From Lachnospiraceae bacterium (GTDB lineage Bacteria; Bacillota; Clostridia; Lachnospirales; Lachnospiraceae), in assembly GCA_003535955.1 (NCBI GenBank), contig DPZM01000110.1, positions 1 to 31,274 of the forward strand: a DNA stretch of 31,274 bases, written 5' to 3'. The position numbers were made by a program, and so were the translations under genes. Below the pieces are notes generated by a model. It saw only the letters and a list, made by a program, of their open reading frames with translations, made no database searches and had not been told where the DNA came from. Of the stretch, positions 1 through 7,862 are shown piece after piece. The first letter of the stretch is position 1, and each line of letters begins with the position of its first letter.

Positions 1-291
1 GCCTCAGATGTTTATAAGAAGACAGGAAGGATCTCATGCCTTAAGAATGTGACCTATGAGGACGAAGAGATCAGGAATGTCATGCAGGAATATGAAAAAT
101 CGGTCCCTATGCCCAAGATGATAGAAGCGGGCAATTATTGGGTTCAGCTTGAGATCGCATTCACTAAGGTATGGAACGGGGCAGATCCCGATGAAACCTT
201 AAGGGAACTCAATGACACGATAGGAGAGCAGATAGACGAACTTGAACAGCATGTACTGACACAGGAATCGATAAAAGTCGGTATAGACTGA
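1..291 (+). CDS. Sugar ABC transporter substrate-binding protein, C-terminal fragment
   Basis: The frame is open from the first base, so this is the 3' end of a gene that starts outside the window; 96 residues are visible. The stretch around NYWVQLEIAFTKVWNG, followed by ADPDETLRELNDTIGEQI, is typical of the last helices of family 1 extracellular solute-binding proteins, the lipid-anchored receptors of ABC sugar importers. A GTG at 49 could be mistaken for a start, but it has no ribosome site and the reading frame continues upstream of it. No transporter permease follows, so any partners lie upstream of the window. The ligand cannot be told from this fragment. Family assignment is from recognised sequence style only. 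Confidence 0.65.
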   Translation, partial: ASDVYKKTGRISCLKNVTYEDEEIRNVMQEYEKSVPMPKMIEAGNYWVQLEIAFTKVWNGADPDETLRELNDTIGEQIDELEQHVLTQESIKVGID

Positions 292-385
292 GAGTTCACA
301 GAATAAACACTTTTTTATCACCTTTTTCTCAAAATGAGGGTTTATCCTAGAATCATAGTTAAAACATATCAGGGAGGTGCGAATT

Positions 386-1888
386 ATGTATGAATATTAT
401 GATCATGAGAACAGACCCGGTCAGGGCGAGAGAGAAGTGATCGTTGAGGAAACAAGACGCAGTACTACAGCGGAAGATAAGTCTGTTAGAAGAAAAGAGA
501 AAAAGGAAAAGAGAGTAAAATGGTTCACCTGTGTGGCATATGCTCTGGTGTTCGGCCTTATAGCCGGAGGTACCTTCCAGGGTGTGAACCTGGCCGGAGA
601 TCTTATACGCAGTAAGCTTGGAATAAGCAGCGAGGATATAGACGGCAGCAGCAAAGAAGATAGCTTAAGCCAGAGGAAAACAACCCTTAAGTCCTCAGAG
701 AGTGAGAAGAAAGAAGTTAAGAGCACTGAGGAGAAGGCTAAGGTTAATAAATCATCCGAGTCCATACAGCTTGCTTCAGCCGGAACTCTCGATGTATCAA
801 CAGTTGCCGAGAATGTAATGCCTTCGATAGTATCGATCACAAACAAAAGCGTTCAGGAAGTAAGGTCTTTTTTTGGAAGCGGGATACACGAATACGAGAG
901 CGTGAGCGCGGGTTCAGGCATAATAGTAGGCAAGAATGATGAAGAGCTTCTCCTTGTAACAAATAATCATGTTGTAGAAGGGGCCAAGCAGTTATCGGTA
1001 AGCTTTATAGATGAAGAGGTTTATGAGGCAACCGTCAAGGGTACCGACAGTGAAAACGATCTTGCCGTAATAGCCGTTAAGCTGTCCGATATAAAGGACA
1101 GCACGATGGATGAGATAGCGATAGCTACCATGGGTGATTCTGACAAGCTTCTTATAGGGCAGCAGGTTGTGGCGATAGGAAATGCACTCGGCTATGGCCA
1201 GTCGGTAACAACAGGCATTATTTCGGCTCTTGAAAGGGAAGTCCAGATAGACAATCTGGCAAGTAAGCTTATACAGACGGATGCGGCAATAAATCCCGGT
1301 AACTCGGGCGGGGCGCTGCTCAACATGAAGGGTGAGGTCATAGGCATCAATTCAGCCAAGTTCGCTTCATCACAGGTTGAAGGCATGGGTTATGCGATAC
1401 CTATCTCGACGGCGACACCCATCATCGAAGACCTTATGAACCGCAAGACAAGAGAGCTTGTCGATAAGGCCGATGCAAGCTATCTGGGTATTGCCGGAGT
1501 AGCTGTAAGCCAGGAAGCATCACAGGCATATGATATTCCCGAAGGAATATATGTATCGGAGGTTACCAAGGATGGCCCCGCAGAGAAGGCAGGCATAACC
1601 AAGGGTGATATAATAAAGAAGTTCGATGGTGTTACCGTGTCATCGATGAGTGAGATAAAGGACCAGCTTAAATACTATAAGGCAGGCGAGACTGTAAAGG
1701 TTATTGTCAAGAGGTCTGATGGAAGTGAATACAAGGATGTAACGGTTTCGGTCACTCTCGGTAAGAAATCCGAATCCGATCTTAAGGATGAGGAGGAAAT
1801 ACGGGACACGGATGAAGAAAAAGACAACGGTTACAGCGATGATAACGGCGGTTACTACATCGATCCGTTCTCGATATTCGGATATTAA
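386..1888 (+). CDS. htrA: HtrA/DegP-type membrane-anchored serine protease with PDZ domain
   Basis: This encodes a 500-residue envelope quality-control protease that would degrade misfolded exported proteins. A charged cytoplasmic N-terminus of about 45 residues leads into one membrane segment (about 48-68). After a Ser/Lys/Glu-rich linker comes the trypsin-like domain, with a complete triad: His195 in TNNHVVEG, Asp225 in ENDLAVIAV, and Ser307 in GNSGG. A single PDZ domain covers about 365-460. The protein ends in an acidic, Tyr/Gly-rich tail. I chose ATG 386 over the in-frame GTG at 377 because that GTG lies inside the ribosome site AGGGAGG (371-377), which is 8 bases from ATG 386. The next gene's ribosome site overlaps this stop codon, so the two are probably co-transcribed. 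Length and domain order are normal for Firmicute HtrA/HtrB proteins. Confidence 0.93.
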   Translation: MYEYYDHENRPGQGEREVIVEETRRSTTAEDKSVRRKEKKEKRVKWFTCVAYALVFGLIAGGTFQGVNLAGDLIRSKLGISSEDIDGSSKEDSLSQRKTTLKSSESEKKEVKSTEEKAKVNKSSESIQLASAGTLDVSTVAENVMPSIVSITNKSVQEVRSFFGSGIHEYESVSAGSGIIVGKNDEELLLVTNNHVVEGAKQLSVSFIDEEVYEATVKGTDSENDLAVIAVKLSDIKDSTMDEIAIATMGDSDKLLIGQQVVAIGNALGYGQSVTTGIISALEREVQIDNLASKLIQTDAAINPGNSGGALLNMKGEVIGINSAKFASSQVEGMGYAIPISTATPIIEDLMNRKTRELVDKADASYLGIAGVAVSQEASQAYDIPEGIYVSEVTKDGPAEKAGITKGDIIKKFDGVTVSSMSEIKDQLKYYKAGETVKVIVKRSDGSEYKDVTVSVTLGKKSESDLKDEEEIRDTDEEKDNGYSDDNGGYYIDPFSIFGY

Positions 1889-1896
1889 GGAGTTAT

Positions 1897-3990
1897 ATGG
1901 AAGTTAATCAGATAAATCTGACATCCAAGATAAGTATTCCGAAAGGTAATTTTGATTTCGTCATGGAGGCAACCCACAATGAGCAGCTCTATCTGGGTTG
2001 CCTCAATGCCGAGAGGTGCATGATGACGGACTACGATGCCTGTCTTAAAGGAATACGGCGGTCGATAGAGATGCTGGGGATAGAGCTGGAAAAATGGAGC
2101 AGGGCCGAGACCAATAATGTTACACCGGAAGAGGCTTTAAGAAGTATTTTTCTTGACCTTAAGCGGTTAAAGTCACCCAAGGGGGGCAAGAAGGAGAGGC
2201 GGCGCCTTAGTAAGAAGAATTTCTACATCCGGCATGTGATCGACTTTGAAAAGAAGGACCATGAGGAGTTTACCAGGAAGCAGATCGGGGAATTCGTTGA
2301 CACCTATTCTTCGATATACCCTTATTCCATAGATGAGGGAGATATAAAAAACGATAATATCAAGAGTATAGCTTATGATCTGTATGCAAGGTGTTCAAGA
2401 CCTCTTACCGATAAGGGATGCGGTACAAAGGAGGATTGCGAGAACCTTGTTATGCTTTTTCATAAGCTTCTTTGTCTTCTAAACTACGTTCAGGAGCCTT
2501 ATGATATAGAGCTTACACCGATCGAAGATTATTATCCCATACCTTATGACCTGTATGAAAAGCTTAATCTGATAAGAGGAAGTAATGTAAAGATATATGT
2601 CTCCGAAGACGGCAGGACCTATTATATGCTCAAGCGTAAGGATATAGAGTATCTTGATATCCTTGACCCTGCAATATACAGAGAGCGTATGATGGAACTT
2701 GACAAACTTGATACTCTGTGGAGGAGGCTGGGCAGCCTCTCCGGATATGTACCTCATATGGGGATCGAGGTCGGAACTCATGATTACAGAAGGATGGTCT
2801 TTGAATTTGCGGGGCGGCCGCAGGCAATGACCCAGGGGTTCATCGAAAAGCTGGATGAAAAAAGCAAGAGGGAGGAACTGGTCAGAGAACTTATAAGACT
2901 GATAAAGTCCATGCATGATATCGAACCCTGCATGTCACATAAGTGGCTTAACCCGGAATGTATTTATATATGCGAAAAACGACAGGGCATGGTCCCGTAT
3001 ATTGTCGGTTTTGACAATGTACGTCCTGCACCTGTTAAGGCTGACTATCCGGGAAGAGGTATGCTCGATGACTATTTCAATTCAATCAATCTTCAGAAAT
3101 TTATAGCTCCGGAAATAAGAAACGGAATAAATATAAATGATGCTGACGGCAGGAAGGCAGATATATATTCTCTCGGCAAGCTGATCAAGTATATCTACGG
3201 AAGGGATGAGAACCGAGTAAAGGATTATGTTGAGCGGCTTATAGTCAAGGATCCTGCTGGCAGGCCTTCTATAGTTGATGCTTCAAGGCTCTTTGATGAT
3301 GAGGTGGTTGATTTCGAGCCTACAGTGACATTTGGGACCGAAATAATAGATGAATTCAGGCTCCTGATATATACACCATTCCATGGATTTGACAATTATA
3401 CTGTAAGAGATACGGTTACACTCGGAAGGATGTTCTCAGCCGAAGGATCCGATATAAAGGTGGATTCACCCATAGCGTCCAGGACTCACGGAAGGTTTTT
3501 GAAGACCGGATCCGGATTCGAATATATGGATATGCTAAGCACCAACGGTACCTTTATAAACAATATCCTATATGGTATTCAGAGGGGAGGACGGTCGGAC
3601 ACCAAGCAGGTTGCGGTTGGTGATATCCTTAAGATCGATCATCCCGAGTTTAAGAATACCCATCGTAATGCCGTGTTTATGTTTGTGCTGGCACCGTCGC
3701 ATCATGAGATGATAGAAAAGACCATAGACATAATGGAAGGTATGGATGTCTCGATAGGCCGTAAGGACTGTGATGTAATACTTACAAATAACAGGGTATC
3801 CAAGAGACATGCAAGATTTGTCATGAAGGACCATAAGCTTTATATACAGGATCTTAATTCCACAAACGGCGTGTTTGTGAACGGTAAAAAGATAGAAAGG
3901 CCGGCGCTTTTACATGCTACGGACAATGTCCGGATCGAGGACTATATCTTTATTGTTGACGGCAGGAAGATCCATTATTATTCCGAATGA
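1897..3990 (+). CDS. Pseudokinase-like protein with two C-terminal FHA domains
   Basis: The 697-residue protein has no obvious signal peptide or membrane segment. Residues 1-220 are helical and unrecognised. About 230-470 resembles a degenerate Ser/Thr kinase: a beta3-like YYMLKRKD (Lys246), a catalytic-loop relic HKWLNPEC at 348-355 where HRDLKPEN is expected, APE at 404-406, and ADIYSLGKLIKYI matching the kinase F-helix region. The catalytic Asp is replaced by Trp350 and no clear DFG is seen, so it is probably inactive. Two FHA domains follow, at about 500-590 (SRTHGRF, LSTNGTFIN) and 610-690 (GRKDCD, SKRHARF, NSTNGVFVNG). FHA domains bind phosphothreonine. The gene starts 8 bases after htrA, with AAGGAG overlapping the htrA stop. 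It may be a phospho-dependent scaffold linked to envelope stress; that role is inference. Confidence 0.75.
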   Translation: MEVNQINLTSKISIPKGNFDFVMEATHNEQLYLGCLNAERCMMTDYDACLKGIRRSIEMLGIELEKWSRAETNNVTPEEALRSIFLDLKRLKSPKGGKKERRRLSKKNFYIRHVIDFEKKDHEEFTRKQIGEFVDTYSSIYPYSIDEGDIKNDNIKSIAYDLYARCSRPLTDKGCGTKEDCENLVMLFHKLLCLLNYVQEPYDIELTPIEDYYPIPYDLYEKLNLIRGSNVKIYVSEDGRTYYMLKRKDIEYLDILDPAIYRERMMELDKLDTLWRRLGSLSGYVPHMGIEVGTHDYRRMVFEFAGRPQAMTQGFIEKLDEKSKREELVRELIRLIKSMHDIEPCMSHKWLNPECIYICEKRQGMVPYIVGFDNVRPAPVKADYPGRGMLDDYFNSINLQKFIAPEIRNGININDADGRKADIYSLGKLIKYIYGRDENRVKDYVERLIVKDPAGRPSIVDASRLFDDEVVDFEPTVTFGTEIIDEFRLLIYTPFHGFDNYTVRDTVTLGRMFSAEGSDIKVDSPIASRTHGRFLKTGSGFEYMDMLSTNGTFINNILYGIQRGGRSDTKQVAVGDILKIDHPEFKNTHRNAVFMFVLAPSHHEMIEKTIDIMEGMDVSIGRKDCDVILTNNRVSKRHARFVMKDHKLYIQDLNSTNGVFVNGKKIERPALLHATDNVRIEDYIFIVDGRKIHYYSE

Positions 3991-4028
3991 AAATTTTGAA
4001 GATTTAACTTTATTGTAACAAAATTATA

Positions 4029-4037
4029 TGTTAGAAT
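4029..4037 (+). promoter_or_regulatory. Extended -10 promoter for the comEA-comEC run
   Basis: TGTTAGAAT is an extended -10 (TGn plus TAGAAT), in the 82-base gap after the FHA gene. The predicted transcript start is near 4044, giving a leader of about 29 bases that contains the GGAGG of the next gene. No good -35 is present (TTTATT at the 17-base position). It is the only plausible promoter seen before the five-gene run. Confidence 0.4.
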
Positions 4038-4072
4038 AATTCTTGCATGAAGGTCTGCCGGATGGAGGCCTT

Positions 4073-4717
4073 ATGAAAAAGAATATATTGTATTTCATTG
4101 TAGTTTTGATCCTTTCTTCTGCCTTGGTATCTTTTGCCGGATGCGGTAGTGATGAGGCGGTCATTGAGCTTGACGGCGAGCGTTTCTTGCAAGATCCACC
4201 GACGGATATTGATCGTGGGCAGCCTGAGTGTGCAGCCATTGTGCCGGATGAACCCATGGAAATAACTGAACCGGATGGTGTTACGGTATATGTCTGCGGA
4301 GCTGTAAACAGTCCGGGAGTATATACACTTGATCCCGGGTTGAGGATAGTGGATGCGGTAAGTGCGGCATGCGGATTGAGGGAAGACGCTGACGAGTGTT
4401 ATGTTAACCTCGCCACTCTTCTTGAAGACGGTCAGAGGATATATATACCTACCAGGGAAGAAACAGCGGAATCCCGGGGGGAACTTATAACTGTGGGTAC
4501 AGACGGTTCGTCGGACCGGGATGGGGGTAAGGTTAACATAAATTTAGCAGATGCGGCTGAACTTATGACTCTGCCCGGAATCGGAGAAGCCAAGGCTTCG
4601 CTTATCATTGAATACCGTAACCAAAACGGAAGATTCGGGACTATCGAAGATATCATGAAGATAAGCGGGATAAAGGAAGGAATGTTCAACAGGATAAAGG
4701 ACAGGATCTGTATATAG
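4073..4717 (+). CDS. comEA: ComEA-like DNA-binding lipoprotein (SLBB + helix-hairpin-helix)
   Basis: A 214-residue protein related to ComEA, the receptor that binds double-stranded DNA at the cell surface during natural transformation. A hydrophobic signal ends in FAGC, making Cys24 a likely lipid-attachment site rather than the membrane helix of Bacillus ComEA. An SLBB fold follows at about 70-128 (VYVCGAVNSPGVYTL). A tandem helix-hairpin-helix DNA-binding domain at 154-214 begins VNINLADAAELMTLPGIG. ATG 4073 is preceded by GGAGG (4064-4068) with a short 4-base spacer. An in-frame TTG at 4043 would add ten residues before the signal and lies at the predicted transcript start, so I rejected it. 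ComEC lies four genes downstream in the same direction, which supports a role in DNA uptake. Confidence 0.85.
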   Translation: MKKNILYFIVVLILSSALVSFAGCGSDEAVIELDGERFLQDPPTDIDRGQPECAAIVPDEPMEITEPDGVTVYVCGAVNSPGVYTLDPGLRIVDAVSAACGLREDADECYVNLATLLEDGQRIYIPTREETAESRGELITVGTDGSSDRDGGKVNINLADAAELMTLPGIGEAKASLIIEYRNQNGRFGTIEDIMKISGIKEGMFNRIKDRICI

Positions 4718-4730
4718 AAAGAGGAAAATG

Positions 4731-5423
4731 ATGAAGGTTCTTGTGGTTGATGATGAGAAGGCTATCGTTAAGGGCCTTATGTTCGGAATACAGGATGAAG
4801 AAACAAGTGTTTATTGTGCTTATGACGGCGAGGAAGCACTTAATATGATAAAGTCCGACAATTATGATATCGTATTGCTGGATGTAATGCTGCCGAAGAT
4901 GGATGGCTTTGAAGTGTGTAATAAGGTCAGGGAATTCTCCAAGGTTCCCATCATAATGCTGACCGCGAAAAACGATGATGATGATAAGATATCGGGACTT
5001 AACTGCGGTGCGGATGATTACGTTACCAAGCCTTTTAATATAAAGGAGGTCAAGGCCAGAATAGACGCTATCTTAAGAAGGACGGGGGCAGCAGGAACGG
5101 ATCATAAGAAAAATGATGATGATGCAGTCCTTGAAATTAGTGACCTGCGTCTTGAACGGTCCAATAAACGTCTTTATATTGCGGGGCGGGAAGTGTACAT
5201 CACGATAAAGGAGTTCGAGGTGCTCGACCTGCTGGCAAGTAATCCCGGCCAGGTATACAGCAGGGATAAGCTGCTGGAACTGGTATGGGGGCTGGATCAC
5301 CCGGGCGGTTCGAGAACTGTCGATGTGCATGTGAGAAGGCTCCGCGAGAAGATAGAGGCTGATCCCGGCGAACCCAGATATGTTCAGACCAAGTGGGGTG
5401 TGGGATACTATTTCAATGGTTAA
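4731..5423 (+). CDS. OmpR/PhoB-family response regulator
   Basis: This 230-residue transcription regulator has an N-terminal receiver domain: acidic pair in VVDDEK, phospho-acceptor Asp51 in LLDVMLPKMDG, Thr78 in MLTAK and Lys100 in KPF. The C-terminal winged helix (about 133-228) ends in the usual RTVDVHVRRLREKIE...GVGYYF. GAGG at 4721-4724 fits ATG 4731 better than the adjacent ATG 4728 (6 versus 3 bases). It follows comEA by 13 bases and overlaps the kinase gene by 8 bases, so the kinase downstream is its likely partner. Target genes are unknown. The layout resembles PhoP/WalR-type pairs, but I see no basis for a specific name. Confidence 0.93.
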   Translation: MKVLVVDDEKAIVKGLMFGIQDEETSVYCAYDGEEALNMIKSDNYDIVLLDVMLPKMDGFEVCNKVREFSKVPIIMLTAKNDDDDKISGLNCGADDYVTKPFNIKEVKARIDAILRRTGAAGTDHKKNDDDAVLEISDLRLERSNKRLYIAGREVYITIKEFEVLDLLASNPGQVYSRDKLLELVWGLDHPGGSRTVDVHVRRLREKIEADPGEPRYVQTKWGVGYYFNG

Positions 5424-6948
5424 GGAATTTATTCATAACAGAAGGTTTATGAAGAGCCTTGGACTGCGTATTTTTCTGGCCATATGCGCAGTCGGTATAG
5501 TTCCGGGGGTGATACTTCGGAACATTCTCATTGACTCTTATGAATCTCGCGCAGTTTCGGTGCGCATCTCGGAAGTGCAGAACCAATGTACCATTCTGGC
5601 AGATCATCTCGTGACTTACGGGTATTTAAATGACCAGTCTTCGGAAGTTGTCAATGCGGAGCTGGAGCAATTCTCATCACTGTATGACGGCCGTATCATG
5701 GTCATCAACAGTGCCCTTAAGATAATCAAGGATACATATTCAATAAGTCAGGGCAGGATAATGATCTCGGAAGAGGTCCTCAAATGTTTTGATAAGACTT
5801 CTATTTCCAAGCATGACAAAAAGAACCAGTACATCGAGATAACCACACCTATCATAGACAGGGAATCGGGTGATGTGATCGGTGTCATTCTGACAAGCGT
5901 TTCCACGGACAATATTGTCGCAACGATCAATATAATGGGCTATAAGGCTTATCTTTTCATTGTTATAGCAGGCCTTGTCAGTATATCCTTTGCCGTCTTT
6001 GTTTCGGTAAATCTCATTAAGCCCTTCAGGGCTATAAATACTGCGATAATCCAGGTGGAGGAAGGCTTCACAGAGGAGAAGATATCCGTGCCTGTCTATA
6101 ACGAGACCGAGGCCATAGCTGCTTCATTCAATAAGCTCATGGACAAGATGAACACTCTTGAAGCTTCCAGGCAGGAGTTCGTATCAAATGTGTCTCATGA
6201 ATTAAAAACTCCGATCACTTCCATAAAGGTTCTGGCCGATTCCCTGATAGAAGGGGAAAACGTACCGATTGAGATATACAGGGAGTTCATGGAGGACATA
6301 ACAAAGGAAGTAGACAGGGAGGATAAGATAATAAATGACCTTCTGTCTTTGGTAAAGCTTGACAAGAGGGCAGGTTCCCTGATGAACATAAGCTCGGTCG
6401 ATATAAATGCAATGGTCGAAGACATACTTAAGAGGGTAAGGCCGATCGCGGATAAGAGCAAGGTTGAACTCATTTTTGAGAGCATTCGTCCGGTAACGGC
6501 CCAGATCGATGAGATCAAGATGTCGCTTGCGATTATGAATGTCATCGAGAATGCGATCAAGTACAACAGGGAGAATGGCTGGGTAAGGGTGACTCTGGAT
6601 GCCGACCATCAGTTTTTTACCATTTTGGTTGCGGATTCCGGCATGGGCATACCGGAAGAATCACAGGCCCGCATATTCGAGAGGTTCTACAGGGTGGATA
6701 AATCCCATTCAAGAGAGATCGGTGGAACAGGGCTGGGACTTGCGATCACCAGAAGCACGATCATGATGCACGACGGGGCCATTAAGGTGGAAAGCTCGGA
6801 AGGCGTGGGAACCACATTTACCATAAAGGTACCGTTGACGGTAGTTGTGACCCCGAATACGGAGGAGGAACCACAGAGTAAGAGGAGATATTTGAGGCGG
6901 GACAGAAAAGACGGTAAGAAGAATGAAGATGATAAGAAAACAGTTTAA
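5416..6948 (+). CDS. Membrane sensor histidine kinase, partner of the preceding regulator
   Basis: The 510-residue kinase has a first membrane segment at about 17-37, an external sensor region of roughly 140 residues, and a second membrane segment at about 177-199. A HAMP linker follows, then the HisKA domain with phospho-accepting His261 in SHELKTP. The ATP-binding domain has NVIENAIKYN (about 375-384), DSGMGIP and GTGLGLAI. An Arg/Lys-rich tail closes the protein. ATG 5416 overlaps the regulator's stop as ATGGTTAA, a translational-coupling arrangement; ATG 5449 with GAAGG upstream is an alternative start. The end overlaps the next gene by 26 bases. The sensor domain gives no clue to the signal. 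Position inside the comEA-comEC run suggests envelope or competence control, by inference. Confidence 0.93.
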   Translation: MVKEFIHNRRFMKSLGLRIFLAICAVGIVPGVILRNILIDSYESRAVSVRISEVQNQCTILADHLVTYGYLNDQSSEVVNAELEQFSSLYDGRIMVINSALKIIKDTYSISQGRIMISEEVLKCFDKTSISKHDKKNQYIEITTPIIDRESGDVIGVILTSVSTDNIVATINIMGYKAYLFIVIAGLVSISFAVFVSVNLIKPFRAINTAIIQVEEGFTEEKISVPVYNETEAIAASFNKLMDKMNTLEASRQEFVSNVSHELKTPITSIKVLADSLIEGENVPIEIYREFMEDITKEVDREDKIINDLLSLVKLDKRAGSLMNISSVDINAMVEDILKRVRPIADKSKVELIFESIRPVTAQIDEIKMSLAIMNVIENAIKYNRENGWVRVTLDADHQFFTILVADSGMGIPEESQARIFERFYRVDKSHSREIGGTGLGLAITRSTIMMHDGAIKVESSEGVGTTFTIKVPLTVVVTPNTEEEPQSKRRYLRRDRKDGKKNEDDKKTV

Positions 6949-7858
6949 AATCATATATGGCCTGCTTCTTTCACTCTTTCTTCTTGCACTGACTTCATGT
7001 GTACCGGAAAGAAAGACAGAGGCCTATTCCTTTAAGATCTATTATCTTAACAAGGATGGAATGGGTGTATCAGGTACAGGATATCAGCCTGTGGGTGAGG
7101 ACACCATGACAATAGTGGGTGAAGTTCTTGAGGAACTTAAGAAGCAGCCTTCGGATTATGATCTCCGTCCGGTCATCCTGAGCGATGTGACCGTTAATGC
7201 GGTCACATTAAACGAAGGTGTCCTTATGCTTGATTTTGATACGGGTTATATAAAAGACCAGAGCCGTGAAGAGATACTGAGAAGGGCGGCAATAGTACGG
7301 ACACTTACTCAGATTGACGGAGTTGATGAGATATCGATTTCCGTCGACGGCTCACCGCTTAATGACATTAACGGGAATCCTGTCGGAATAATGACATCGG
7401 ATATGTTTATAGATAATGCCGGTAATGAGATCAACTCATATGAGAGAACAAAACTGGTCCTTTATTTTGCGAACGAGGAGGGCACCGGGCTTGTGCAGAC
7501 TACCGAAGCTGTTGCTTACAATTCAAATATCTCCATGGAGAAGTTGGTTACCGAGCACATCATATCAGGGCCGCTTACAAACGGATTGTATCCGGTGACC
7601 GATCCCGGAGTGGGTCTTATGAGCGTTACCACAAAGGACGGAATTTGTTATGTAAACCTAACCAAGGAGTTTCTCGTAAAGCAGGGGAAGCTTACCGATG
7701 AGGTTGTTCTCTATTCCTTTGTCAATTCCCTGACTGAACTTCCGAATATAAACAAGGTCCAGTTCATGATCGATTCGGAAACCGAGATATCCTTCGGAGA
7801 ACATTCCTACTTAAATGAACCATATGAAAGAAATCTTGAGATAGTGGAGGTCAGATAG
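6923..7858 (+). CDS. Lipoprotein with two GerMN domains
   Basis: The 311-residue protein starts with a lipoprotein signal ending in LTSC (Cys26). Two GerMN repeats follow, at about 35-150 and 175-300, the domain found in Bacillus GerM and the actinobacterial lipoprotein LpqB. Each repeat has the typical pattern of an IYYLNKDG or LVLYFANEEG strand, a helix before a PS- or GP-containing turn, and a late TQIDGVDEISISVDG or TELPNINKVQFMIDS segment. LpqB works with a histidine kinase (MtrB) in Actinobacteria. Here the gene overlaps a kinase gene by 26 bases, suggesting an analogous accessory role; that is inference. The start could be ATG 6923 or ATG 6929. No strong ribosome site is visible, consistent with coupling to the upstream gene. 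Confidence 0.85.
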   Translation: MKMIRKQFKIIYGLLLSLFLLALTSCVPERKTEAYSFKIYYLNKDGMGVSGTGYQPVGEDTMTIVGEVLEELKKQPSDYDLRPVILSDVTVNAVTLNEGVLMLDFDTGYIKDQSREEILRRAAIVRTLTQIDGVDEISISVDGSPLNDINGNPVGIMTSDMFIDNAGNEINSYERTKLVLYFANEEGTGLVQTTEAVAYNSNISMEKLVTEHIISGPLTNGLYPVTDPGVGLMSVTTKDGICYVNLTKEFLVKQGKLTDEVVLYSFVNSLTELPNINKVQFMIDSETEISFGEHSYLNEPYERNLEIVEVR

Positions 7859-7862
7859 ATCA

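Noticed and set aside
328..338. Hairpin CTCA-AAA-TGAG before htrA as a terminator
   Set aside because: A 4-bp stem without a downstream T-tract is too weak; T-runs lie upstream of it.
348..353. TAGAAT as a -10 for htrA
   Set aside because: No extended motif and no -35 at 16-18 bases; kept only as a weak possibility.
377..385. GTG start for htrA
   Set aside because: The GTG overlaps the ribosome site AGGGAGG that serves ATG 386.
4043..4072. TTG start for the ComEA-like gene
   Set aside because: It coincides with the predicted transcript start, lacks a ribosome site, and would place ten polar residues before the lipoprotein signal.
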